64,000 nucleotides of DNA from Cecembia calidifontis (GTDB lineage Bacteria > Bacteroidota > Bacteroidia > Cytophagales > Cyclobacteriaceae). Shown in pieces: positions 18,801 through 26,750 of this stretch. Both the position numbers and the translations under genes were made by a program. A model generated the notes under the pieces. It saw only the letters and a program-made list of their open reading frames with translations, did not search any database and was not told the origin of the DNA. Every line of letters starts with the position of its first letter. Positions within the stretch are counted from its first letter, which is position 1. The stretch is taken from NCBI RefSeq assembly GCF_004216715.1, contig NZ_SGXG01000001.1, positions 620,001 through 684,000 of the forward strand. Reading direction: 5' to 3'.

Positions 18801-18847
18801 GAATTATAGGTTATTCAAAAGGAAATTTCTCAAAAAGAGAGGAAAGA

Positions 18848-19090
18848 TTGATATTACCTGACATCAGGAGTTTTATTGCAGAGGATGCTTCAAACCCGCC
18901 TAGTCAGACAAATTTACTCAAAGAACAACTGGAATGGATAATTCCTGATGAAATTGCTGAATTTTCTTTAGAAGAAAACAATACCGTCTTGGTACTTACA
19001 TTTCTGGGCTGTAATGATGTTCTGATTCCAAGATCTTCGGCAAACTGTGCCCCACCTATGCCTGTGCGTTATGCAAGAGTCATAGAATAA
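18848..19090 (+). CDS. short hypothetical ORF, possibly a gene fragment
   Basis: 80 residues starting from TTG, with no signal peptide and no recognisable domain. The frame is open and has ordinary composition, but the absence of an ATG and the short length make it as likely to be the tail of a decayed gene as a real product. Confidence 0.3.
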   Translation: MILPDIRSFIAEDASNPPSQTNLLKEQLEWIIPDEIAEFSLEENNTVLVLTFLGCNDVLIPRSSANCAPPMPVRYARVIE

Positions 19091-19574
19091 AACCCGGGCT
19101 GTTTCCACTGTTCGGAATTTGCAATCCTGATTTCAATAAAATTATGGGAAGAGGGGATTAAAAATACCTGTTATAGCTTATCAAAATTTTAACTTTCATG
19201 GAACAGAGAGGACAAATAGGCAATCCCTATGGGATTATTGGATTGGTCTCGAACGCTTATTTTTCTACCGATGGGTAATCCCCATGGGATTGACCAAGGA
19301 AAAATTGTGACAGAGGCACAACCTTTCGGTATAAAAAGATCAAATATTATCCACCCTGCCTCTTAAATTCCGCGAAGCAGACTATATGAACTATGTATCT
19401 ATGTGGTAAAAAACGAAACTTGGCTGTTTGGAATTTTTAATCCCTTGTTCTCCACTTTCCTTGCGGATTAAAAATCCGCGGTATCGCTTCTCGAAATTAC
19501 AAATTCCGAGAAACGGGAAAACCTCCGACATCCACTTCCGAAATCCCACTTTAAACATCCCACTTCTCAAACTA
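19091..19574. other. non-coding stretch with hairpins
   Basis: No gene recognised. It contains AATCCCTATGGGATT (19221 region) and AATCCCCATGGGATT (19275 region), then GCGGATTAAAAATCCGC near 19465 and a TTCTCG...CGAGAA stem near 19490. These resemble the palindromes in the 17.6-18.3 kb spacer. Confidence 0.5.
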
Positions 19575-20450
19575 TCATTCCAAAGTCCTCTGGTAATCCC
19601 TTCTGTACACCAAAGGACTGACACCCATCCTTTCTTTAAACTGCTTGTTGAAATTGGACAAGGTATTGAACCCACTGTCATAGCAAACCTGACTGACATT
19701 GATGTCCGCTTCATGCAGCAGTTTGCATGCATGGCTGATTCTCACATCGGAAAGAAATTCAGAAAAAGGTTTGTTCATCCTTGACTTGAAATAACGGCTA
19801 AAAGCACTTTCGGTCATATTGGCCAGGCTGGCCACCTCATGTAACTGGATTTTTTTCTGGAAATTTTCCGTGACATATTCATACACTTTCCGCATCCTGT
19901 CTTTCTCCGACTCCTTATTATTGTTGATATACCCTGCCTGGGCAATAGGGGCACAATCATAGGAAGTGGCTATTGTTCTTAAAATGTCAAGAAGCAAAAG
20001 AAAACTTTCAAAACCTGACTTGGAAACCAGTTCCTTCAACTTTGACCTCAGTATCAAATTAGTTTCACCTGTAATTTCCAAGCCACGCAAGGATTTATGA
20101 AAAAGTGTTTTTATCAATTCCAGTTCCTCTTTTTCATGGACAGCCGAACCCAATAAATCCTCTCCAAAATACACCACAATGCCATGGGTTTTTAAATGAC
20201 TTTCCTTGTCAAAATAGGCCGCATCATTCCTCCATAAATGGGGGAGATTAGGACCAGTAAATACCATATCATACTCGCGAAATGGTTTCATTTGATCCCC
20301 AATAAACCTTGTTCCCCTTCCCTCCAACACCAAAAACAACTGGTATTCCTGATGGAAATGCCAGTGATTGTCAAAAAAAGGTGCGATGAGTTCCTTTACC
20401 ACAAAGGCTTTGTTGGCCGGAATCCTTGATTTTTCTAAGGCCTGCTTCAT
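19575..20450 (-). CDS. AraC-family regulator with cupin sensor domain
   Basis: About 291 residues from the ATG at 20450; an upstream ATG at 20522 adds a segment unlike the family. The N-terminal cupin (HWHFHQEYQLFLVLEGRGTRF, described in part, and LPHLWRND) binds small ligands in relatives. The C-terminal double HTH is intact (LHEVASLANMTESAFSRYF and VSQVCYDSGFNTLSNFNKQF). It is divergent from the ThuA/dehydrogenase operon across 150 bp and is the obvious candidate regulator of it. Confidence 0.88.
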   Translation of the reverse strand: MKQALEKSRIPANKAFVVKELIAPFFDNHWHFHQEYQLFLVLEGRGTRFIGDQMKPFREYDMVFTGPNLPHLWRNDAAYFDKESHLKTHGIVVYFGEDLLGSAVHEKEELELIKTLFHKSLRGLEITGETNLILRSKLKELVSKSGFESFLLLLDILRTIATSYDCAPIAQAGYINNNKESEKDRMRKVYEYVTENFQKKIQLHEVASLANMTESAFSRYFKSRMNKPFSEFLSDVRISHACKLLHEADINVSQVCYDSGFNTLSNFNKQFKERMGVSPLVYRRDYQRTLE

Positions 20451-20600
20451 AACTTCCTTAATAATGCCAAAAAAATAATTCAATCTCAAATATTTGATCA
20501 AAAAACAGTCATTATAGGACAAAAAACAGTGAGAAGCTAAATATTTTTTTAATAAAATTTATCTTCCCAATAAAGCGAACAATACCCAAAATCCATATTC

Positions 20601-23600
20601 ATGAAAATACAGCGCATTTTCACCTACCTGATCCTGGCATTATTAATTTCCTGCCAAAGCAAAAGCAGTTTCAATCCTTTGCACGACGGCCCTAGAAGAG
20701 CAGAAATTTTGTTTCTGGGACATGACAGCAAACACCACGATTCAGAAAAGCTGATGCCCATCCTGGCAAGGGCACTTTTCCCAAAGGGCATCAACCTCAC
20801 TTACACTTCAGACCCCAATGACCTGAATCTGGAAAACCTCAACATGTACGACGGCATTATGATCTATGCCAATCATGATGAAATAACACCTGCACAGGAA
20901 GCGGCTTTGAAGAAATATGTTGAAAGTGGCAAGGGCTTCATCCCTCTGCACTCTGCTTCATTTTGTTTCAGGAACTCAGACTGGTATGTGGCCGCTGTAG
21001 GAGGACAGTTCAAGTCCCACGGCACCGGTGAATTTACAGTGGATATCATTGCACCGGATCACCCTATAATGAAGGGCGTGAGTGTATTTGAGACCTGGGA
21101 TGAAACTTACCTCCATACCATGCTCAATCCTGACATGACGGTATTGATGGAAAGGGAGGAAAACGGACACAGAGAACCGTGGACCTGGGTAAGAAACCAG
21201 GGGAATGGAAGGGTATTCTATACAGCTTACGGACATGATGAACGGACTTGGAGCAGACCTGAATTCCATACGCTGGTGGCCAATGGTGTATTATGGGCCA
21301 TTGGGGAAAAAGTGGCGGCCCAAGTTGCCTCATTCGAAATTCCACAGCCAAGATTTGAAGAGGCCGTTATCCCCAATTATGAAAATAGGGTGCCTCCACC
21401 AAAATATCAGTTCCCACTCAGTCCTGAGGAATCCATGAAACTGGTACAGGTTCCTGTGGGATTTGAATTACAGCTTTTTGCCTCCGAGCCAGACATTGTC
21501 AATCCAATGGCAATGTGCTGGGATGAAAAGGGAAGGCTTTATGTAATTGAAACCGAAGATTATCCTAACGAAGTAAGGGATGTGGGAGGAAATGACAGGA
21601 TCAAAATTTTGGAAGACACCGATGGAGATGGTAAAGCAGATAAGATCACTGTTTTTGCAGAAGGTCTGAATATCCCTACCAGCATCATGGCGATCAATGG
21701 GGGTATCCTCATTTCCATGGCCCCTGATTTTGTTTTCCTGAAAGACACCAATGGAGACGGAAAAGCAGATGTCAGGGAGGTAGTCATGACAGGTTGGGGT
21801 AAAAGCGATACCCATGCGGGACCATCGAATCTGAAATATGGTTTTGACAACAAAATCTGGGGGGTACTGGGTTATTCCGGTTTCACAGGAGAAATTGCCG
21901 GCAAAAAATACAACTTTTCCCAAGGGGTTTACCGCTTCGCTCCGGATATATCAGATTTTGAATACCTGGGTTCTACCAGTAACAATACCTGGGGCTTAGG
22001 CTTCTCAGAAGATTTCAATGTCTTCATATCTACCGCCAATGGTCAGCACAGTGCTTACCTGGCCATGAGCAATGATTTTGTCCGCAGGCCGATTAGCGGA
22101 GGTTTTACCAATACGGTTTTTGGCATAGACAGTCACTATGACATGCCGCACCTAACCCCGGCATTAAGACAGGTGGACTATCATGGCGGTTATACCGCAG
22201 CTGCCGGACATAATTTTTACACTGCAAGAAATTTCCCTAAAAAATACTGGAACCGGATCGCTTTCGTCGCGGAACCCACAGGCCGCGTCCTGCACAATGC
22301 TATCATTGAAAAGGACGGTTCTGGCTTTAAAGAGAAAAACGGCTTCAATATCCTCGCCAGTTCAGACGAGTGGTTTTCGCCGGTCCATGCAGAAGTAGGC
22401 CCTGATGGGGCGCTATGGATAGCCGATTGGTACAATTTCATCATTCAGCACAATCCTACACCCAGAGGATTTGAAAACGGTGCCGGAAATGCTTACATCA
22501 ATCCTATGCGGGATGCCAAACACGGTAGGATTTACCGCTTGGTCTATAAGGGCAATGACAATTACAAAACCATGTCCATAGACCCTGCCAAGAACAAAGA
22601 CCTGATTGCAGGATTGAAATCCGACAACATGTTCTGGCGATTGACGGCCCAAAGGTTGATTGTGGAAAATAAGAATACAGGCATCGTCAGTGACCTGTAT
22701 AAATTGATAAATGACAGAAAAACGGATGAACTGGGACTCAATACCCCTGCCATCCACGCCCTTTGGGCCTTGCATGGCCTGGGGCTTTTGGACGGATCTG
22801 ATAAAAACAGCCTTCAAGTGGTCACCAAAGCCCTGAATCACCCTTCTGCCGGTGTGAGGAGGAATGCCATAGAGGTGCTGCCGCGTAATTTGGACAGCTT
22901 CAAGGCCATCACTACAGCCAGACTAGACCAGGACCCTGACCTGAATGTCAGGAAATCAGCTTTCCAGAAAATAGCCTTGATCCAAGACAATCCTGAACTC
23001 GGAGAATTCTTCTTCAAGGCAAGTCAGGATGAAGTAAACGGCAAAGATGTTTATATCTCCCAGATCATTTTTGCAGGGGTGTTGAACAATCCCAATTACT
23101 TTGAAAGCAATCTGGCCAACCTGATGCCTAAGGACAAAGCCGATAGTCTGATGACGCTCACGGACCGTATTGCCAAAAGCATTGTGGAAGAGGAATATAA
23201 GCTTGACCGCAGGTCGTCCATTCCATTCCCTCCTGATGCCAAAGGAAAGGAAATCCATATCCGTGCGGAGCTGGCAAAAGGGAATGATGGACTCATCGGT
23301 GTAATCGTAGCCCAGGGCAACAAAACCAATGGGTATTCCTTGTATGTATTGGATGATGTGCTGAACTGGGTAGTAAAAAGAGACGGTAAAGCATACAAAA
23401 TATCCACTCCTAAAGGGGGAGTACCTGATAACTTCTTCACGGTATATGCCAACTTATTGGAAAGCGGGGAGATGCAATTATTTATTGACAATAAATTAAT
23501 CGGCAAGGCACAGACTCCGGGTCTATTTACAGTAAGCCTAAATCCAGGTAATGTACGCGTAGGCAATGATGGGAGAGGAGAAAACCAGGTCGGTGACTAT

Positions 23601-24107
23601 GATGCCCCGTCCTGGTTGAGAGGCCGAATGGGAAGAGAAAGCTATGTCAGTTTCAAAAATCCTGCATTTGACATGAGCAGTTTAATGGCAGCTGCCATCG
23701 AAAAAGGTCAGCCGAGCATTTCACGAGAAAACGCCAAAGTTGTGAAAATTGGTGTCATCCCGCATGAAATGAAATATGATGTAACAAGTTTCAAGGTAAA
23801 AGCAGGCCAAGCGGTTATCATTGATTTTGAAAACAAAGACTTCATGCAGCACAACCTTTTGGTAGCACAGATTGGGTCCTTGGAGAAAGTAGGTAAGGCC
23901 GCTGATGAAATGGCAAGGGATCCAAAAGGCATAGAGAAAAACTATATTCCGGATATTCCTGAAATCATCATTGCATCCAAGCTCGTAGATCCTGACAATA
24001 TGGAAAGCCTGATGTTCATCGCCCCAAGCAAGCCCGGCGAGTATCCTTTTGTGTGCACTGTACCGGGACACTGGAGAATGATGAACGGAAAAATGATCGT
24101 TGAATAA
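20601..24107 (+). CDS. giant lipoprotein: ThuA domain, PVC-type membrane-bound dehydrogenase domain, HEAT-like region, cupredoxin
   Basis: 1168 residues with a lipoprotein signal (MKIQRIFTYLILALLISC). Domains in order: ThuA-like (about 30-240; ILFLGHDSKHHDSEKLMP, IPLHSASFCF, YTAYGHDERTW); a six-bladed-propeller dehydrogenase domain of the PVC/Neelly-Wilson type (about 270-650) with two DTxGDGKAD calcium-loop-like repeats; a HEAT-like helical region (about 660-800); a jelly-roll/LamG-like segment; and a C-terminal type I copper domain (QHNLL, then CTVPGHWRMMNGKM, giving His, Cys, His and Met ligands). It likely oxidises a sugar-type substrate at the cell surface and passes electrons to its own copper site (inference). 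It overlaps the start region of the downstream isomerase gene. Confidence 0.87.
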   Translation: MKIQRIFTYLILALLISCQSKSSFNPLHDGPRRAEILFLGHDSKHHDSEKLMPILARALFPKGINLTYTSDPNDLNLENLNMYDGIMIYANHDEITPAQEAALKKYVESGKGFIPLHSASFCFRNSDWYVAAVGGQFKSHGTGEFTVDIIAPDHPIMKGVSVFETWDETYLHTMLNPDMTVLMEREENGHREPWTWVRNQGNGRVFYTAYGHDERTWSRPEFHTLVANGVLWAIGEKVAAQVASFEIPQPRFEEAVIPNYENRVPPPKYQFPLSPEESMKLVQVPVGFELQLFASEPDIVNPMAMCWDEKGRLYVIETEDYPNEVRDVGGNDRIKILEDTDGDGKADKITVFAEGLNIPTSIMAINGGILISMAPDFVFLKDTNGDGKADVREVVMTGWGKSDTHAGPSNLKYGFDNKIWGVLGYSGFTGEIAGKKYNFSQGVYRFAPDISDFEYLGSTSNNTWGLGFSEDFNVFISTANGQHSAYLAMSNDFVRRPISGGFTNTVFGIDSHYDMPHLTPALRQVDYHGGYTAAAGHNFYTARNFPKKYWNRIAFVAEPTGRVLHNAIIEKDGSGFKEKNGFNILASSDEWFSPVHAEVGPDGALWIADWYNFIIQHNPTPRGFENGAGNAYINPMRDAKHGRIYRLVYKGNDNYKTMSIDPAKNKDLIAGLKSDNMFWRLTAQRLIVENKNTGIVSDLYKLINDRKTDELGLNTPAIHALWALHGLGLLDGSDKNSLQVVTKALNHPSAGVRRNAIEVLPRNLDSFKAITTARLDQDPDLNVRKSAFQKIALIQDNPELGEFFFKASQDEVNGKDVYISQIIFAGVLNNPNYFESNLANLMPKDKADSLMTLTDRIAKSIVEEEYKLDRRSSIPFPPDAKGKEIHIRAELAKGNDGLIGVIVAQGNKTNGYSLYVLDDVLNWVVKRDGKAYKISTPKGGVPDNFFTVYANLLESGEMQLFIDNKLIGKAQTPGLFTVSLNPGNVRVGNDGRGENQVGDYDAPSWLRGRMGRESYVSFKNPAFDMSSLMAAAIEKGQPSISRENAKVVKIGVIPHEMKYDVTSFKVKAGQAVIIDFENKDFMQHNLLVAQIGSLEKVGKAADEMARDPKGIEKNYIPDIPEIIIASKLVDPDNMESLMFIAPSKPGEYPFVCTVPGHWRMMNGKMIVE

Positions 24108-24117
24108 AAAAATCATT

Positions 24118-24993
24118 ATGGCTTTACAAGTAAGTTTTGGCGTAAGTACCTGGCTTTGGACTTCTCCATTCAACAAAGATACGGTAGCCCTATTCCCCAA
24201 AATCAAGGCCATGGGCTTTGATGCAGTGGAAATCCCTGTTGAAGATCCTGCACTCATTCATATTGCCGATGTTAAATCCGCCTTGCTGGATAATGGGCTT
24301 AAACCCATTATCTGCGGGGCATTCGGACCGAGCCGGGACCTGACACATGATGACCCCAAATACCATCAGATTTGTTTTGACTACCTTCAGTCCTGTTTTA
24401 AAACAGCAGCAGAATTGGGAGCGGATTTCGTCGCCGGACCTATGTATTCTGCTGTGGGCAAGGCGAGGTTGGTCTCCGAAGCACAAAAGAAAACAGAATG
24501 GGAAAGGGCTGTCAATAACCTATACAAAGTCTGTGAAATGGCAGCAGGATGGGGCCAGGATATTGCTTTGGAATCCCTGAACAGGTTTGAAACCGACCTC
24601 ATCAACAATACCAAAGAACTGATGCAGCTGATCGATGACATCAACCATCCCCGGGCAAAAGTCCTTTTGGACGGCTTTCATCTGAGCATAGAAGAAAGAA
24701 GCATGGAAGAGGCCGTTCTATTGGCAGGCAAAAAACTGATCCATGTGCAGGTATCCGAAAACCATAGGGGGATCCCGGGTACAGGACAGACCCATTGGGA
24801 CAGTTTTAAAAAAGGGCTGGAAGCCGTGGGATACAGAGGTTGTGTCTCCATTGAGAGTTTTACCCCCAATGTTCAGGAACTCGCAGGGGCAGTCTGTATC
24901 TGGAAACCGCTTGCACCAAGTCAGGATTATTTTGCAGAGCAGGGCTTGGCTTTTCTGAAGGATTGGGCCAGAGACAGGTTTTTTACACATTAG
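24118..24993 (+). CDS. sugar phosphate isomerase/epimerase (xylose-isomerase-like TIM barrel)
   Basis: About 291 residues from the ATG at 24118, 10 bp after the previous stop; a TTG at 24100 would overlap that gene by 8 bp. The sequence has the AP_endonuc_2 pattern, with metal-ligand candidates in LESLNRFETD, LLDGFHLSIEE, HVQVSENHRG and SIESFTP, as in D-tagatose/L-ribulose 3-epimerase relatives. Expected to be cytoplasmic with a divalent metal. It lies between a surface dehydrogenase and an oxidoreductase, so it probably acts in oxidised-sugar breakdown; the substrate is not known. Confidence 0.86.
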   Translation: MALQVSFGVSTWLWTSPFNKDTVALFPKIKAMGFDAVEIPVEDPALIHIADVKSALLDNGLKPIICGAFGPSRDLTHDDPKYHQICFDYLQSCFKTAAELGADFVAGPMYSAVGKARLVSEAQKKTEWERAVNNLYKVCEMAAGWGQDIALESLNRFETDLINNTKELMQLIDDINHPRAKVLLDGFHLSIEERSMEEAVLLAGKKLIHVQVSENHRGIPGTGQTHWDSFKKGLEAVGYRGCVSIESFTPNVQELAGAVCIWKPLAPSQDYFAEQGLAFLKDWARDRFFTH

Positions 24994-25016
24994 TCAATCA
25001 TTAAAACCCAAATTAT

Positions 25017-26135
25017 ATGAGTCAAAAGAAAATCAATGTCGCCATCATAGGCCTCGGTTTCGGGGCAGAGTTTATTCCGATTTATCAAAGACATCCTTTG
25101 GCCAATATGTATGCCATTTGCCAAAGAAATGAAGAAAAGCTGAATGAAATCGGGGATGCTTTTGGAGTGGAGGTTCGTTATACAGATTACGATGAATTGC
25201 TCAAAGACCCGAATATCGATGCCGTACATATCAACACTCCTATTCAGGCACATGCTGAGCAATCCCTCAAAGCACTAAGAGCCGGAAAACATGTGGCCTG
25301 TACGGTGCCTATGGCTACTACAGTAGAAGAGTGCCGTCAGATTGTAGAGGCCTGCGAAGAGACAGGTTTGACCTATATGATGATGGAGACGGTGATTTAT
25401 TCCCGTGAATTTCTTTTTGTAAAGGAAATGTACGAAAATGGCGAACTGGGAAGGATTCAGTTCCTCAGGGCGAGTCACCAGCAGGAAATGGCCGGATGGC
25501 CGGGATATTGGGAGGGTTTGCCCCCTATGCATTATGCTACCCATTGTGTAGGTCCTGTATTGGCACTGCCCAATGCACAGGCAGAATACGTGTCCTGTTT
25601 GGGTTCGGGCAGGATTGATGAAAACCTGATCCCTAAATATGGTTCCCCATTTGCGATAGAGACCTGCCATATCAAATTCAAAGATTCTGACCTGGCCGCA
25701 GAGGTGACCCGTTCACTCTTCAATACTGCCAGACAGTACCGAGAAAGTTTTGACGTCTATGGTTCCAAAAAATCCTTTGAATGGACGCTGATTGAACATG
25801 AAGAGCCGGTCATCCACACCGGAGAGGTACCTGAAAGGGTAAAGGTTCCGGATTATGCCCATCTTTTGCCGGATGAAATCGCTCCTTTCACGACCAAGGG
25901 GGTTTATGATTCCAATGACAACCAGCACCTTTCCTTTATTCAGGGAGCGGGTCACGGGGGATCCCATCCGCATTTGGTGCATGAGTTTTTGACTGCATTG
26001 CACGAAGGAAGGGCACCTTATCCAGATGCGAGGCAATCGGCCAATATCACCTGCGTGGGTATTTTGGCCCATGAATCTGCCATGGCAGGAGGCAAGATCA
26101 TGTACCTGCCGGAGTTTACCTTGAAGAAGTCCTGA
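25017..26135 (+). CDS. Gfo/Idh/MocA-family oxidoreductase with altered EKP motif
   Basis: 372 residues. An N-terminal Rossmann fold (VAIIGLGFGAEFIPIYQ) and a C-terminal alpha/beta domain of the family. Where most members carry the catalytic-site EKP after a hydrophobic strand, this protein reads HVACTVPMATT, so the usual lysine is absent. The later HYATHCVGPVL segment keeps the histidine region. Third gene of the operon, 23 bp after the isomerase; probably NAD(P)-dependent sugar oxidation or reduction, though the altered motif makes the chemistry uncertain. Confidence 0.86.
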   Translation: MSQKKINVAIIGLGFGAEFIPIYQRHPLANMYAICQRNEEKLNEIGDAFGVEVRYTDYDELLKDPNIDAVHINTPIQAHAEQSLKALRAGKHVACTVPMATTVEECRQIVEACEETGLTYMMMETVIYSREFLFVKEMYENGELGRIQFLRASHQQEMAGWPGYWEGLPPMHYATHCVGPVLALPNAQAEYVSCLGSGRIDENLIPKYGSPFAIETCHIKFKDSDLAAEVTRSLFNTARQYRESFDVYGSKKSFEWTLIEHEEPVIHTGEVPERVKVPDYAHLLPDEIAPFTTKGVYDSNDNQHLSFIQGAGHGGSHPHLVHEFLTALHEGRAPYPDARQSANITCVGILAHESAMAGGKIMYLPEFTLKKS

Positions 26136-26143
26136 TCTTCCCT

Positions 26144-26182
26144 AAACCCTCCAAGTTTTCTAAACACCTGGAGGGTTTTTTC
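26144..26182 (+). terminator. terminator of the ThuA/isomerase/oxidoreductase operon
   Basis: AAACCCTCCA pairs with TGGAGGGTTT and is followed by a T run. Confidence 0.85.
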
Positions 26183-26655
26183 TTATTCCAGCATAAGTGT
26201 TTTGGAAAAAACCAATCAGTGCAGATTTTTTTGACACCAGACAAGACCCTAAAAAAATGAAAGGGTAAAAAAATAAAACCATAGCTATGAATTCTATGAT
26301 TCTATTCTAAATGAAAGGTGGGTTTAAGTTGAAAAAACATTGGCCACAACTTGTCCCGTTTGAGGAATAGTCACATATAGGAAATGACAATAGAGGTAAA
26401 TTCCGGCCTTGACGGTTTGATTATAAAAGTCCTTCTTTGTGGACTATGTTTGTATGGAAAATTCCGAACAACATCATAGTATACCAATTTACATTTAGAT
26501 CCTTGGAATTTACATTAAACTTCGGTTGATGATGGATGAATCTTTCTAGCTGGGCGCTCTGTAAACTCAAATAATTTTTATTTGTTTAAAATTTGACTTT
26601 TTAAACTAAGTCATTTATATTAAACCTAATTCTTTTATCAACAAACTATTTTAAT
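26183..26655. other. non-coding spacer at the left edge of the accessory array
   Basis: About 470 bp, AT-rich, with no gene recognised. It holds a short stretch near 26281 (AGCTATGAATTCTATGATT) that recurs with small changes near 28935, and the first copy of the 77-bp direct repeat. Confidence 0.6.
26509..26584. repeat. direct repeat DR-77, copy 1
   Basis: About 76 bp nearly identical to 31263-31339 in the same orientation; includes TGATGGATGAATCTTTCTAG and TGGGCGCTCTGTAAACTCAA. It lies just upstream of the effector-like lipoprotein gene. Confidence 0.9.
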
Positions 26656-26750
26656 ATGCAACAACCTAAATTTACCCCCCCCCATATTCATTAGATTCAT
26701 TAAAGGTTCTTAACAACCTTAGCCGCTTTTTAATCATCGGACTTTTTTCA
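26656..26750 (+). pseudogene. out-of-frame start and signal-peptide region of the effector-like gene
   Basis: An ATG at 26656 followed by MQQPKFTPPP would run into the downstream lipoprotein signal (LNNLSRFLIIGLFSMLLFSC) if the C run at 26675-26683 were one base longer. In the sequence as given, this ATG frame stops at 26692 and the signal-peptide frame has no upstream start codon. This is either a phase-OFF state or a homopolymer sequencing error. Confidence 0.6.
26675..26683 (+). repeat. poly-C tract, nine residues
   Basis: A run of nine C between an ATG and the signal-peptide coding region. With ten C the two are in one frame. Runs of this kind are classical slipped-strand-mispairing sites. 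Confidence 0.8.
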
